Source: CAZFLM01 sp964519955 (GTDB lineage: Bacteria > Armatimonadota > Chthonomonadetes > Chthonomonadales > CAJBBX01). From it: a DNA stretch of 64,000 nucleotides. The notes below the pieces were generated by a model, which was given only the letters and a program-made list of their open reading frames with translations, was not told where the DNA came from and ran no database searches. Made by a program: the position numbers and the translations under genes. Location of the stretch: the NCBI GenBank assembly GCA_964519955.1, contig CAZFLM010000006.1, forward strand, positions 1 to 64,000, in the 5' to 3' direction. Of the stretch, positions 32,188-43,622 are shown in pieces. Numbering within the stretch: position 1 is the first letter of the stretch; every line of letters starts with the position of its first letter.

Positions 32188-35100
32188 ATGCTTGAGATGA
32201 CATACCGCCGCATGACGGGGACCTGGGCCCTGTTGTCTCTGCTTCTGTTCCTGGCCCCTCTGGCCCGCGCCTCCGAAACGCAGGTGCTCTTCGACGCCTC
32301 GAAGGGCGGCGAGTGGTCTACCCAGCGCGACGATGCCCGCCTCAAGGAGGAGCTGTCGCTGTCCGAGGTCCGCACCGATCGGGCCGACGGCAACCTGGTC
32401 TGGCGCTTCGTGTCGCGCGGGCTCTCGTTCAACGACCTGTTCCTGCACCAGGCCATCGACCGGCCATTCACCACGATCCGGGCGCAGGTCCGCAACGCGG
32501 GGCCCGCCGTGACCCTCGCCGCGAAGATGGCCGACGCCGATCGCGCGGAGTGGACGGCGAAGCAGGTCCAGCTCGCGCCGGATAGCGACTGGCAGTGGGT
32601 CGAGTTCCCCGTGGCGGACTGGGGCGTCGCATCCTGGTCCCACGATGCCGACGGCCGCCTCGACCTGCCGACCGCCTTCTTCACGCTGATCGCCTTCGAC
32701 GTGAAGCCGGGCGCCACCTACGACCTCCGTGTCCGCCGCGTCGAGGTGGTCCACCCGGACCGGGGTCTGGCGCGCATCGAGCGGCTGGTCGTGCCCGCGC
32801 GCCTGGCGCACGGCGGGTCGTACACCGTGAGGCTCAGCGTTCGCCTCGCAGGCCCGCCGCCCAACGGCCCGTGGCGCCTCGCCTTCACCCGGGCCGGCGC
32901 CACGTCGTTCGAGGTGCCCATCGCCCCGGGCGCATCCGGGAGCCGGACCGTGTCAGTCAAGGTGCCCGAGTTCGCATGGGGCGGCACGCACGCTGTGGAA
33001 CCGCGCATCGGCGACGCGCGCATCGTCTGGTCCGGCAAGCGGCCGGCGGTGCAGGTGTCCGCGCGCAGAAGGGAGACATCCGTGGCCCAGGTGAAGCGCC
33101 ACAACGGCGCCCCAACCCTGTTCATCGACGGCAAGCCGCACCGGGGAATGACCTACGCCGCCTACGGCCCGTCCGTCGAGGTGTTCACCGACTTCGCGCG
33201 TGCGGGTGTGGACCTCTACACGTTCTCGGCCACGCCCACCGAAGCCGGCTACGGGCTCTCCAAGACCGTGTGGACTGCGCCCGGGCAGTACGACTACTCG
33301 GAGCTGGACCGCCGCGTGATGATGGTGCTCCAGGCCAACCCGAACGCGCACTTCTTCCCGCGCCTCTACCTGCACGCCCCGAAGTGGTGGAGCGAGAAGC
33401 ACCCGGACGACCTGGTCCAGTTCGATCCCGGCGACGGCAAGCCCCAGCTCTTCATGCACAATGGCGAGAAGCCCGCGCCGAGCTGGGCCTCCGAGGCGTG
33501 GCGCCGCGATACCATCGAGGGGCTCAAGCGCCTGATCGCCCACGTCGAGGCGTCGCCCTACGCGGACCGCTGCATCGGCTACCACCTCGCCTCGGGCACC
33601 ACCGAGGAGTGGATGATGTGGGGCGGCAACGAGGACCAGTGGGTCGACTACTCTCCGGCAAACGTGAAGGCCTTCCGCCGCTGGCTCCGGGGCAAGTACG
33701 GCAGCGACGATGCTCTCCGCGCGGCCTGGCACGATCCGGCCGCCGCCCTCGCCGCCGCCACGGTGCCCACCCGAGCGGAGCGCGCCGCCAGCAAGCTGGG
33801 CTCCCTGCGCGATCCCGACGCCGAGCAGCGCTCCATCGACTACGTGCAGTACACCTCGGACCTCGTCGCGGAGACGATCGGCGTCTTCACGAAGGCGGTC
33901 AAGGAGGCGACCGGCCGCAAGAAGATCGTCGGCGTGTTCTACGGGTACCTCTTGCAGCTCTGCGGCGAGCAGCGGCAGCAGAACGCGGGCCACTGCGCGC
34001 TGCAGAAAGTGCTGGCGTGCCCGGACGTCGACTTCATCACGAGCCCCACGAGCTACGCCTTCCGCCAGCTCGGCGGTGAGGGCACCAGCCACTTCATGTC
34101 GCTCCTCGGCAGCGTGCAGGAGCACGGGAAGCTGTGGTTCAACGAGAACGACGTGCGCACCTCGGTCTCCGGCGGCCAGGTGGGCGAGTGGGGCCGCCCG
34201 GCGAATGTGGCCGGCGACGTTCTGCAGCAGGACAAGGAACTCGCCAACGCGATCGTCAACGGGACCGCGCAGTGGTGGTTCGACGTCGGCGGCAACAAGT
34301 ACAACGATCCCACGCTCATGGCGCGCATCGGCGAGCTGGCCATCTGCGCCGGCAAGGCGATTTCCCTGGACCGCACTCCCGTCGATGAGATCGCGCTCGC
34401 GGTGGACGAGGGCAGTCTGGCCTACCTCCGCGTGGCGGATCCGCTCGGCGCGTGGCTGCTGATCAGCCAGTTGCCGGTGCTTTACCGCCTCGGCGCGCCC
34501 TTGAGGCACTACCTGACCGCGGACCTGCCGAAGCTGGCGGACCGCAAGCTGTTCGTGCTCTCGACGAGCATCGCTCCCAGCGCCGCCGACCGCAAGGCCA
34601 TCGACGCGCTCAAGGGCGGCAACCGGGTTCTGGTCTTCATGTACGCGCCGGGCCTCTACCGGGACGGGCGCATCGACGAGGCGGGCATGGAGGCGCTGAC
34701 CGGCATCCGACTGCGCCTATCGCGCGATCCGCAGGCCCTCCGCGTGACGCTGCGCGCCGGCAGCCCGCTGACCGAGGGGCTTGCCAGCATGTCCATGGGC
34801 TACGACCACCGCGCCTTCCCGATCGTCTGGGCGGACGACCCGCAGGCCGAAGTCCTCGGCACGCTCGACGATGGCAGGCCCGGCTTCGTCGTCAAGCGCT
34901 TCCCGACCTGGACCGCCGTCTTCTGCGCCGCCCCCGCTATCGACCAGCGGGTCTGGGTGCGCCTCGCGGAGCTGGCCGGCGTCCACCGCTACATCGACAC
35001 ACCCGACGTGGTCTGGGCGGCCCGCAACCTCATCGGCGTGAGCGTCAAGGAGCCCGGCTCGCGCACGATCAAGCTCCGCGCGCCCGCCACCGTGCAGGAC

Positions 35101-35190
35101 CTCTGGACCGGCGAGACCCTCGCAGCCGGCGCGAAGGAGTTCACGACCGACTTCGCCGACCGCGCGACGCGGGTGTTCGTGCTGAAGTGA
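32188..35190 (+). CDS. secreted GH42-like glycoside hydrolase
   Basis: A 1000-aa exported enzyme. The signal peptide is around residues 9-29 (GTWALLSLLLFLAPLARAS). The N-terminal ~290 residues form beta-sandwich-like carbohydrate-binding domains. From about residue 305 a TIM-barrel-type domain begins (GKPHRGMTYAAYGPSVEVF) and contains FPRLYLHAPKWW, GYHLASGTTEEWMMWGG (acid/base candidate) and KLWFNENDVR (nucleophile candidate). After it comes a GH42 trimerisation-like domain, then a small C-terminal beta domain. It may be a beta-galactosidase or related exo-glycosidase, but specificity is unclear. GAGGAAAGG precedes the start. Confidence 0.83.
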   Translation: MLEMTYRRMTGTWALLSLLLFLAPLARASETQVLFDASKGGEWSTQRDDARLKEELSLSEVRTDRADGNLVWRFVSRGLSFNDLFLHQAIDRPFTTIRAQVRNAGPAVTLAAKMADADRAEWTAKQVQLAPDSDWQWVEFPVADWGVASWSHDADGRLDLPTAFFTLIAFDVKPGATYDLRVRRVEVVHPDRGLARIERLVVPARLAHGGSYTVRLSVRLAGPPPNGPWRLAFTRAGATSFEVPIAPGASGSRTVSVKVPEFAWGGTHAVEPRIGDARIVWSGKRPAVQVSARRRETSVAQVKRHNGAPTLFIDGKPHRGMTYAAYGPSVEVFTDFARAGVDLYTFSATPTEAGYGLSKTVWTAPGQYDYSELDRRVMMVLQANPNAHFFPRLYLHAPKWWSEKHPDDLVQFDPGDGKPQLFMHNGEKPAPSWASEAWRRDTIEGLKRLIAHVEASPYADRCIGYHLASGTTEEWMMWGGNEDQWVDYSPANVKAFRRWLRGKYGSDDALRAAWHDPAAALAAATVPTRAERAASKLGSLRDPDAEQRSIDYVQYTSDLVAETIGVFTKAVKEATGRKKIVGVFYGYLLQLCGEQRQQNAGHCALQKVLACPDVDFITSPTSYAFRQLGGEGTSHFMSLLGSVQEHGKLWFNENDVRTSVSGGQVGEWGRPANVAGDVLQQDKELANAIVNGTAQWWFDVGGNKYNDPTLMARIGELAICAGKAISLDRTPVDEIALAVDEGSLAYLRVADPLGAWLLISQLPVLYRLGAPLRHYLTADLPKLADRKLFVLSTSIAPSAADRKAIDALKGGNRVLVFMYAPGLYRDGRIDEAGMEALTGIRLRLSRDPQALRVTLRAGSPLTEGLASMSMGYDHRAFPIVWADDPQAEVLGTLDDGRPGFVVKRFPTWTAVFCAAPAIDQRVWVRLAELAGVHRYIDTPDVVWAARNLIGVSVKEPGSRTIKLRAPATVQDLWTGETLAAGAKEFTTDFADRATRVFVLK

Positions 35191-35228
35191 CGATGTCGAC
35201 CAATGAAGCTCATCAGGAGAGGAACGAC

Positions 35229-36554
35229 ATGCTGTTTCTGGCGATGGCGCCGCCGGCGCAGGCCGCGGCTGTGACGATACGCATCGAGGGCGACTGGCAG
35301 ATCCGCGTGACCGCCGGCACGCTGAAGATCGGGCGGACGACCGTGCGCGTGGCGAAGGACGCCGTGCTGACCGTGAAGCCCGCGACGCTCGCGCAGGTGC
35401 GCAACGAGAAGCACGATGCCCTGCCGGTCTTCCAGCCCAACGCGGCGGGGTGGACCAAGGGCGCGCGCCTGAACGCGCTGGTCACCTTCGAGACGACCGG
35501 CCCGGACCTGCTGGTGCCGGGGACGCTGGTGGTGAAGGCGGACGAGGGCGACGGGACGAAGTACGAGCGCGGGCGCGACTACGACTTCGACGACCGCTGG
35601 GGCACGTTTGGGCGGCTGACCGGGCAGATCGGCGAGAACCAGCCGGTGTGGGTGGACTACGATTGCGGGCTGCACCGCATCGACTCGATCGTCGTGGACA
35701 AGGCCGGTAAGGTGTCGCTCGTCCAGGGCAAGCCGCACAACGCGACGCCTGCTCAGCCTGACCTCGCCGTCAGCCAGACGCGCATCGCGAACCTGTGGAT
35801 ATCGGGCCGCCTGGAGCGCCTGACGGACGAGAACCTGTTCCCGATCACCGAGCCGGCATACGTGGCGCCGAAGGTGACCAAGCCGGTCGCCGAGACGCTC
35901 CTGCCGAAGAGTTGGGCCAAGCTGAACGCGGGCGGCTCCCTCAGCGTGCTGGCGTGGGGCGACAGCGTCACGGCCGGCGGCCAGGCGAGCGACGCGGCGC
36001 ACCAGTACCAGAGCCAGTTCGTCACGATGCTCAAGGCGCGCTTCCCGAAGGCGAACATCACGCTGACGACCGCGGGGTGGGGCGGGCGCAACTCGGATAG
36101 CTTCCTGAACGAGCCGCCCACGTCGGAGTACAACTTCGAGCGCGCGGTCATCCAGCGCAAGCCGGACCTGATCGTGATGGAGTTCGTCAACGACTCGGGC
36201 ATGGACCCGGCGACCGTCGAGACGAAGTACAGCTACCTGCTCAAGCGCTTCACCGAGATCGGAGCCGAGTGGGTTATCGTCGGCCCGCACTTCGTCTGGC
36301 AGGAGTGGATGGGCAGCAAGACCGTCAAGATCGAGAGCGACCCGCGCCCCTACGTGGCCGGCATCCGCGCGTTCAGCAAGAAGCACAACATCCCCCTCGC
36401 CGACACGGGGCTGCGCTACGGCCACCTCGCCAAGGAGGGCATCCCGTACGTCACGCTGATGTGCAACAGCCTGAACCACCCGAACGACTTCGGCCACGAG
36501 ATGTTCGCCCTGGCCATCATGGAGCTGTTTGGCGGCCCAGCGGCGGGGAAGTAG
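35229..36554 (+). CDS. secreted SGNH/GDSL hydrolase with N-terminal beta domain
   Basis: A 441-aa protein. The N-terminal ~210 residues are a beta-rich domain (FDDRWGTFGRLTGQIGENQP). The C-terminal part is an SGNH hydrolase: GDSVTAGG holds Ser246 (block I), GWGGRNS is block II, FVNDSG is block III, and HPNDFGH holds Asp420 and His423 (block V). It is likely a carbohydrate esterase. ATG 35229 is favoured by AGGAGAGGAA upstream and gives a short hydrophobic leader (MLFLAMAPPAQAAA); ATG 35193 is the alternative. It lies 38 bp after the GH42-like gene, so the two may jointly degrade an acetylated polysaccharide. Confidence 0.85.
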   Translation: MLFLAMAPPAQAAAVTIRIEGDWQIRVTAGTLKIGRTTVRVAKDAVLTVKPATLAQVRNEKHDALPVFQPNAAGWTKGARLNALVTFETTGPDLLVPGTLVVKADEGDGTKYERGRDYDFDDRWGTFGRLTGQIGENQPVWVDYDCGLHRIDSIVVDKAGKVSLVQGKPHNATPAQPDLAVSQTRIANLWISGRLERLTDENLFPITEPAYVAPKVTKPVAETLLPKSWAKLNAGGSLSVLAWGDSVTAGGQASDAAHQYQSQFVTMLKARFPKANITLTTAGWGGRNSDSFLNEPPTSEYNFERAVIQRKPDLIVMEFVNDSGMDPATVETKYSYLLKRFTEIGAEWVIVGPHFVWQEWMGSKTVKIESDPRPYVAGIRAFSKKHNIPLADTGLRYGHLAKEGIPYVTLMCNSLNHPNDFGHEMFALAIMELFGGPAAGK

Positions 36555-36745
36555 GGTGTCGGGTATCGGGTATCGGGCCACGGGTGGCGGCAGCCGGTGT
36601 TGCTCAGGCGACGCTGTACACGGCTCCGACCCAGTCCCCGCAGGGGACTTCGCGTCCTGGCAGGGCCGGGTTTCAACCCGGCGGGCCCGTTGCGTGATGC
36701 CCCGGCGCCCGACACCCGACACCCAGCACCCCAGGAGATCGCACC
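36555..36745. repeat. intergenic inverted repeats
   Basis: GTGTCGGGTATCGGGTATCGGG at the 5' edge and CCCGACACCCGACACCC at the 3' edge are near-complementary. A perfect hairpin, GCCGGGTT-TC-AACCCGGC (36665-36682), lies between. A dispersed-repeat insertion is likely. No gene is visible. Confidence 0.55.
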
Positions 36746-37921
36746 ATGCACGTTGGCCGGTTCATCGTGGTCGTTCTGGATGGCGTCGGGGTGGGCGAGC
36801 TGCCGGATGCGGCTCGCTACGGCGACGCGGGTTCCAGCACGCTCGCGAACATGGCCCGCGCGCTGGGCGGCCTGAGCCTGCCGAACCTCCAGCGCCTTGG
36901 GCTGGGCAACATCCTGCCGATCGACGGCGTCCCGCCCGCCGCCCAGCCGGCCGCCTCGTTCGGCCGCATGCGGGAGGCGTCGCCGGGCAAGGACTCCGTC
37001 ACCGGGCACTGGGAGATGATGGGCGTCGTCCTCGACCGCCCGCTTCCCACGTACCCGCACGGATTCCCGCCGGAGGTGATGGCTGCGTACGAGGCCGCAA
37101 TCGGGCGCGGCACGCTCGGCAACGTGCCGGCCAGCGGTACAGAGATCATCGCGCGGCTCGGCGAGGAGCACGTGCGGACCGGCCGGCCGATCGTCTATAC
37201 CTCGGCCGACAGTGTGTTCCAGATCGCCGCGCACGAGGGCGTCGTGCCGATCAACACCCTCTACGCCTGGTGCGAGGCCGCGCGCCGGCTGCTGGTGGGG
37301 GAGCACGCGGTCGGCCGGGTGATCGCGCGGCCCTTCGTCGGGGAGCCGGGCGCCTTCCGCCGCACGGAGCGCCGCCGCGACTACCCGCTCGATCCGCCGC
37401 CCAACCTGCTCGACGAGATAGCCGCGTCGGGGCGCACGACGCACGCCATCGGCAAGACCCACGAGTTCTTCAACGGGCGCGGCCTCGCGTCGTGGGACCG
37501 CACGACCAACAATGGCGACCACACAGAGGCGGTCATCCGCGCCGCACGGGAGCGGTCAGACCCGCTCATCTTGGCCAACCTGGAAGACTTCGACATGCTC
37601 TACGGGCATCGCAACGACCCGGCTGGCTTCGCGCGCGCTCTGGCCGCGTTCGACGCCGAGTTGCCGCGCCTGCTCGGTGCGCTGCGCCCGAACGACGTGC
37701 TGATCCTGACCAGCGACCACGGGAACGATCCGACGACGTCCTCGACCGACCACTCGCGGGAGCACGCGCTGCTGCTGGCCTACTGTCCCGCAATGCGCGG
37801 GGGCGTCGACCTGGGCGCGCGCGCCACGTTCGCAGACATCGCCGCCACGATCCGCGACGGGCTCGGCCTGCCGCCGGGCGCCGCGGGCCACTCGTTCCTG
37901 GAGGAATGCCATGCGGGCTGA
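36746..37921 (+). CDS. deoB: phosphopentomutase
   Basis: A 391-aa alkaline-phosphatase-superfamily enzyme. It interconverts ribose- or deoxyribose-1-phosphate and the 5-phosphates in nucleoside salvage. FIVVVLDGVGVGELPDA at the N-terminus and TSDHGNDPTTSSTDHSREH near the end hold the two-metal site; GKDSVTGHWEMMG carries the phosphorylated Thr. The ATG has AGGAG eight bases upstream. The 3' end overlaps deoA by 11 bp. Confidence 0.97.
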   Translation: MHVGRFIVVVLDGVGVGELPDAARYGDAGSSTLANMARALGGLSLPNLQRLGLGNILPIDGVPPAAQPAASFGRMREASPGKDSVTGHWEMMGVVLDRPLPTYPHGFPPEVMAAYEAAIGRGTLGNVPASGTEIIARLGEEHVRTGRPIVYTSADSVFQIAAHEGVVPINTLYAWCEAARRLLVGEHAVGRVIARPFVGEPGAFRRTERRRDYPLDPPPNLLDEIAASGRTTHAIGKTHEFFNGRGLASWDRTTNNGDHTEAVIRAARERSDPLILANLEDFDMLYGHRNDPAGFARALAAFDAELPRLLGALRPNDVLILTSDHGNDPTTSSTDHSREHALLLAYCPAMRGGVDLGARATFADIAATIRDGLGLPPGAAGHSFLEECHAG

Positions 37922-39218
37922 CGACCTCATCGCCGCGAAGCGGGACGGGAAGGTGCATGACCCGGACGACCTCCTGAAGCTGATCGACATGGTCGTCTCC
38001 GGCGAGATGCGCGACGAACAGGTGGGTGCGTGGCTGATGGCCGCGTACCTGAACGGCCTGACCGACGATGAGCTGTGCCCGCTCACGATGGCGATGGCGG
38101 CATCCGGCACGCGCGTCGACCTGAGCGGTATCGAGGGGCCGGTCCTGGACAAGCACAGCACGGGTGGGGTGGGGGACAAGGCCACGCTCATCGTCGCGCC
38201 CATCCTGGCGGCCGTTGGCGTCGGCATGCTCAAGATGTCCGGCCGCGGCCTCGGGTTCTCCGGCGGCACCATCGACAAGCTGGAGGCGATCCCTGGGTTC
38301 CGCACCAACCTGACCGTCGACGAAGCCCGCGAGCAGGTCCGTCGCATCGGCCTTGCCATCGTCGGCCAGTCGCCCGGCCTGGTGCCCGCGGACAAGCGCC
38401 TCTACGCGATCCGCGACGTGACCGCGACGGTCGACTGCATCCCGCTGATCGTGTCGAGCATCATCTCGAAGAAGCTGGCCGGCGGGGCGCACAACGTATT
38501 GCTCGACGTCAAGGCCGGGCGCGGCTCGTTCATGAGGACCCGCTCCCGAGCGCGCGAGCTGGCCGCGTCGCTGGTCCGCATGGGCGAGGCGCTGGGGATG
38601 CGCACCGTCGCGATGATCACCGACATGGAGGAGCCGCTGGGGCGCTGCGTGGGCAATGCGCTGGAGGTGCGTGAGGCGATCGAGGTTCTGCGCGGCGACC
38701 CGGCGTGCGACAAGCGGCTCGTCGACTTGTGCCGGGCCCTATCCGCCCGCGCCCTGGAGATGCTGCGCTTCGATCCCGCCGAGGCGGAGAAGGCCATCGC
38801 CCGAGTCCTCGCGGACGGCTCGGCAGCCCGCAAGCTCGCGCTGCTGATCGAGGCCCAGGGCGGCGACCCGCGGGTGGTGGATCAGCCCGACCGCCTCCCG
38901 CAGGCGCCTGTCCTCCACACAGTGTGCGCCGGGAAGGCCGGTTTCGTCCGCGGCATCGACGCCGAGAAGATCGGGCGCGCAGCGGTGGAGATGGGCGCGG
39001 GCCGCCGCATGAAGGAGCATAGCATCGACCCCGCGGTCGGCCTGGTGCTGCGCAAGAAGGCGGGCGACCCCGTCGCGGTGGGCGAGCCGCTGGCCGACCT
39101 CCACCTGCGCACCGACACCGGCATCGAGTGGTACGAGCACCGCGTGCTTGCATCCTACCACATCGGCCCCACGCCCCCGCAGCCGCGCCCGGTCGTGCTG
39201 GAGGTGGTGGAGGGGTAG
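37911..39218 (+). CDS. deoA: pyrimidine-nucleoside (thymidine) phosphorylase
   Basis: A 435-aa phosphorylase. It has the family signature SGRGLGFSGGTIDKLE, the phosphate-binding KHSTGGVGDK, and the C-terminal PYNP domain beginning near VCAGKAGFVRGID. It splits thymidine or uridine with phosphate into base and (deoxy)ribose-1-phosphate, which DeoB then uses. The start overlaps the end of deoB. Whether it prefers thymidine (DeoA) or both pyrimidines (Pdp) cannot be told from sequence. Confidence 0.95.
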   Translation: MRADDLIAAKRDGKVHDPDDLLKLIDMVVSGEMRDEQVGAWLMAAYLNGLTDDELCPLTMAMAASGTRVDLSGIEGPVLDKHSTGGVGDKATLIVAPILAAVGVGMLKMSGRGLGFSGGTIDKLEAIPGFRTNLTVDEAREQVRRIGLAIVGQSPGLVPADKRLYAIRDVTATVDCIPLIVSSIISKKLAGGAHNVLLDVKAGRGSFMRTRSRARELAASLVRMGEALGMRTVAMITDMEEPLGRCVGNALEVREAIEVLRGDPACDKRLVDLCRALSARALEMLRFDPAEAEKAIARVLADGSAARKLALLIEAQGGDPRVVDQPDRLPQAPVLHTVCAGKAGFVRGIDAEKIGRAAVEMGAGRRMKEHSIDPAVGLVLRKKAGDPVAVGEPLADLHLRTDTGIEWYEHRVLASYHIGPTPPQPRPVVLEVVEG

Positions 39219-39249
39219 GGGCCGCCCGGGCCAAGCACCATCATTGCGG

Positions 39250-40416
39250 TCAGCGTCGGCCTGAAGGTCGTCTGCTCGGGGGCGCCCGGTTCACCGCCCA
39301 GGCGCCTCCGTCCGCCGATCGCAGGTAGATGGTGTCGTCGGACACGTCCGTGATGATAGCGTAGTCGACGTACGGGTCGACTAGCGAGGCAAGTGCGCTC
39401 TCGAACCGCACCTCGCGCACCGTGGTCCCATCGACTGCGCGCAGTTCCACGAGGGCCGGTGGACCGCTCGCCGCGTACACCCGGTCGCCATCGAGGCACG
39501 GTCGTGCGGGCGCCTTGTCCGCGATCCGGACCCTCCATCGGCCCGCGCCAGTCGCGCCGTCCAGCGCGCTCAGGCAGCCATGCCACTCTGACACGTAGAC
39601 CGACCCGTCCGGCGTCACGAGCACTTCGGAAGGGTTGACCGGGTCCTCCCGGCCGAGCGGTTGCTCCCACAGCGTCTCGCCGGTCATCGCGTCCAGCCCC
39701 ACGATCCGGAAGTCCGGATCCTGTACCGCGACGAGCTTGCCGGCGACCGAGACCGCGCCGCTGCTCCCAAACGGCCCCGTTCGGCACGGCAGGCTCCGTG
39801 ACCAGAGGGTCTTGCCCCGCCGCGCGTCGAGGGCGTAGACCCTGACGGAGCCGTCGGCGCTCCCAGGCGCGTTGCGGTAGGACGCGACGACAAGTCCGGC
39901 GCCCGCCGCGGCGTCCATGAAGCGGCTGTCGGGGTGATCTGGGTAGTCCGGCGCCCGGCTCCACGTCAAGGTACGGCGCGCCGTGTCGATCGCCTCGATC
40001 TGGTCGCCCGCAGCCACCAGACCGGGCGACCCGTCGCCGGACGCGATGACCTTGGTCGGCTGCCAGGTCAGGTGCAGGACGGGCTGCGGTGACGCGTGAG
40101 CGGCGTCGAGTTTCGCTACGGTGCCGGTGCCGAGCACGACGAACGCTGCGTCTCCGATCCGCACCGGGCCTGCGGCGACGTTGGCATCCCGCTCCCAGAT
40201 CGTCTTGCCCGTCGAGCGCGCAAGACAGGCAATCTTGTAGCTGCTGCCGATGTAGACGCGATCACCGACCTCGATGGGACCGGCATCGATCGGCGTGCCC
40301 AGCGATGCACTCCAGCGCACGTCGCGCGCCGCCCTCACCTGCACCCACCCCTCGCCAGCCACGCCGAGCGCTGCCAGTGCGACCAGGACCCTCACCACGC
40401 GCCTGCGCAACAGCAT
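39250..40416 (-). CDS. secreted PQQ-like beta-propeller protein
   Basis: A 388-aa exported protein. The N-terminus is MLLRRRVVRVLVALAALGVAGEG. A series of propeller blades with the W/TGK pattern follows (ARSTGKTIWERD, ARRGKTLWSRSL, AMTGETLWEQPLG, GATGAGRWRVR, each followed by VYxxS-type strands). PQQ-like repeats occur in BamB-like scaffolds and dehydrogenases; no PQQ-dehydrogenase active-site motifs are seen. Function unknown. ATG 40416 has GGGGAG upstream. It is convergent with deoA. Confidence 0.82.
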   Translation of the reverse strand: MLLRRRVVRVLVALAALGVAGEGWVQVRAARDVRWSASLGTPIDAGPIEVGDRVYIGSSYKIACLARSTGKTIWERDANVAAGPVRIGDAAFVVLGTGTVAKLDAAHASPQPVLHLTWQPTKVIASGDGSPGLVAAGDQIEAIDTARRTLTWSRAPDYPDHPDSRFMDAAAGAGLVVASYRNAPGSADGSVRVYALDARRGKTLWSRSLPCRTGPFGSSGAVSVAGKLVAVQDPDFRIVGLDAMTGETLWEQPLGREDPVNPSEVLVTPDGSVYVSEWHGCLSALDGATGAGRWRVRIADKAPARPCLDGDRVYAASGPPALVELRAVDGTTVREVRFESALASLVDPYVDYAIITDVSDDTIYLRSADGGAWAVNRAPPSRRPSGRR

Positions 40417-40571
40417 GTCAGCTCCCCTCGGTCCCCAACCATCCACGTCACTCGCCCCATTCGCGAGGGACTCCAGCCACTATCGCAACTATACGCCAAC
40501 TCACCCACGCCGTCAACACTTGCCACTTTCAACTTACAACTCTCAACCTTTGACCTTTCACCTTTCCCCCT

Positions 40572-40601
40572 TTGACCTTCCACCCCGCCGTCCCCTATAA
40601 T
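40572..40601 (+). promoter_or_regulatory. promoter of proS
   Basis: TTGACC (40572-40577), an 18-bp spacer, and a perfect TATAAT (40596-40601). It lies 34 bp before the proS start. Just upstream is a pyrimidine-rich low-complexity run with repeated TTTGACC/TTTCACC units (about 40540-40580), so two -35-like boxes are present. Confidence 0.85.
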
Positions 40602-40635
40602 GCCCTCAACCCGCCCGCCGCATCCGGAGACCACG

Positions 40636-42372
<1,737 letters not shown>

Positions 42373-42479
42373 ACCCAGACCCGCCAAACCTGACGCGACA
42401 CTCGCACGTTGAGTACGTAGGCCTCAAACGATCCCATCGCTTCCAAATGTCGATGGACTACGCTCACGTGAGGGAACCA

Positions 42480-43559
42480 ATGCGAACAAGGTGGGTGTGG
42501 ACGTTGGTCGGTTGCGCCGTACTCGGAACTGCATCCGTGGCTCTCGCGCTGGGCCGCGGCGATGCTCAGATGAAGGTGCCCGGGGCGAAGCGGGTGGCGA
42601 GTGTTGCCACCTGGAACCTGAAGTACACGAGCTACTGGTGGCTCTCCTCGCACGATGTCGTGTTCCTGCGCGGGTCCTTCAAGCAGGGGTGGACGTTCTG
42701 CAGGCTCGATACGCGCACCGGCAAGAGCGAGGCGCTGGAGGGCCTCTCGTCGTTCGTGCGCCGCGCCTACGGCAAAGCGACCATGGTCGCCCTGTCGCCG
42801 GATCGGAGTTCTGCGCTGGTGCAGCTCTACTCCGGGCGCCTGCGCGTTGTCTCCCTGAATGGGAGGTCGCTCTACGAGGATGCGTATGAGACGTCTGCAG
42901 CCGAGGGGCCCGGTGGCCGGCGAGCGTTCGCATCTGAGCCCCACATGGGCTCCGGCGCCAAGTGGGTCGAGGCGGCCTACCCCTATCCTGTCGGCAACGG
43001 GCCTCTGAGCCACCTGTTTCTGCACGACGCGCGGGCGCCCGGCGCCGCCAAGAAGGTCACGTTCCAGCCCGCTCTGGCCGCGCGATGGCCTGGCCTGCTC
43101 ACCGCCCAGAACCGGTTTCTGATGGCGGGCTGGAACGACCACGTCGAGCAGTCCGGCGCCGGCCGCATATCGCTCGACGTCGCCGAGGTGGATCTGAACG
43201 CGGCACACCCAGCGCCGCGGACGACCAGCATCCCGCTGCCGGAGTACATGCAGTCTCCGTTGGCGGTCGTGTTCGCGCCGGGCGGCGACCGTGTCGCGTT
43301 GCTGGCCGATAGCTCGGAGACGCCGTCGTATGCCGGAGGCAGACTGTCGGGCGCTCGGCGTGGTCGTTTCGCCCTGTGGGTCAGCGGCGTGCGCGGCGAG
43401 CGAATGCACGAAGTCGGCTCGTTCCCGTACGAGGAGACCGTTCTCGGATTGGCCCGCATGCGCAGGCTGCGCTCCGAGAGCTGCCTCCGATGGCTCCCGG
43501 ACGGCCGCACACTGAGCTTCATCTACGGCGGGTCGCTCTGGACGGTGCCGGCGGGCTGA
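42480..43559 (+). CDS. secreted propeller-like protein of unknown function
   Basis: A 359-aa protein. Signal peptide MRTRWVWTLVGCAVLGTASVALA (residues 1-23). The remainder has WD40/TolB-like strands: LVQLYSGRLRVVSLNGRSLY, VVFAPGGDRVALLAD, and LRWLPDGRTLSFIYGGSLW near the end. The last motif (PDG..L.F.YGG..W) is typical of propeller blades. ATG 42480 has GAGGGA upstream; an in-frame ATG at 42447 would add residues before the signal. No enzyme motifs. Confidence 0.72.
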   Translation: MRTRWVWTLVGCAVLGTASVALALGRGDAQMKVPGAKRVASVATWNLKYTSYWWLSSHDVVFLRGSFKQGWTFCRLDTRTGKSEALEGLSSFVRRAYGKATMVALSPDRSSALVQLYSGRLRVVSLNGRSLYEDAYETSAAEGPGGRRAFASEPHMGSGAKWVEAAYPYPVGNGPLSHLFLHDARAPGAAKKVTFQPALAARWPGLLTAQNRFLMAGWNDHVEQSGAGRISLDVAEVDLNAAHPAPRTTSIPLPEYMQSPLAVVFAPGGDRVALLADSSETPSYAGGRLSGARRGRFALWVSGVRGERMHEVGSFPYEETVLGLARMRRLRSESCLRWLPDGRTLSFIYGGSLWTVPAG

Positions 43560-43622
43560 GGCGGCGCCCGCCCGTGGCCCGATAATGGCTGGATAGCATC
43601 CTGAGAGGGAGAGCCGGCGCAC

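Noticed and set aside
30934..32811. Long minus-strand open frame across the UROD-like gene and the start of the GH42-like gene
   Set aside because: It is the antisense shadow of two well-supported genes and crosses repeats between them.
40447..40595. Functional repeat array upstream of proS (TTTGACC/TTTCACC)
   Set aside because: It is a short pyrimidine-rich low-complexity run; apart from providing the -35 box, no regular array can be supported.
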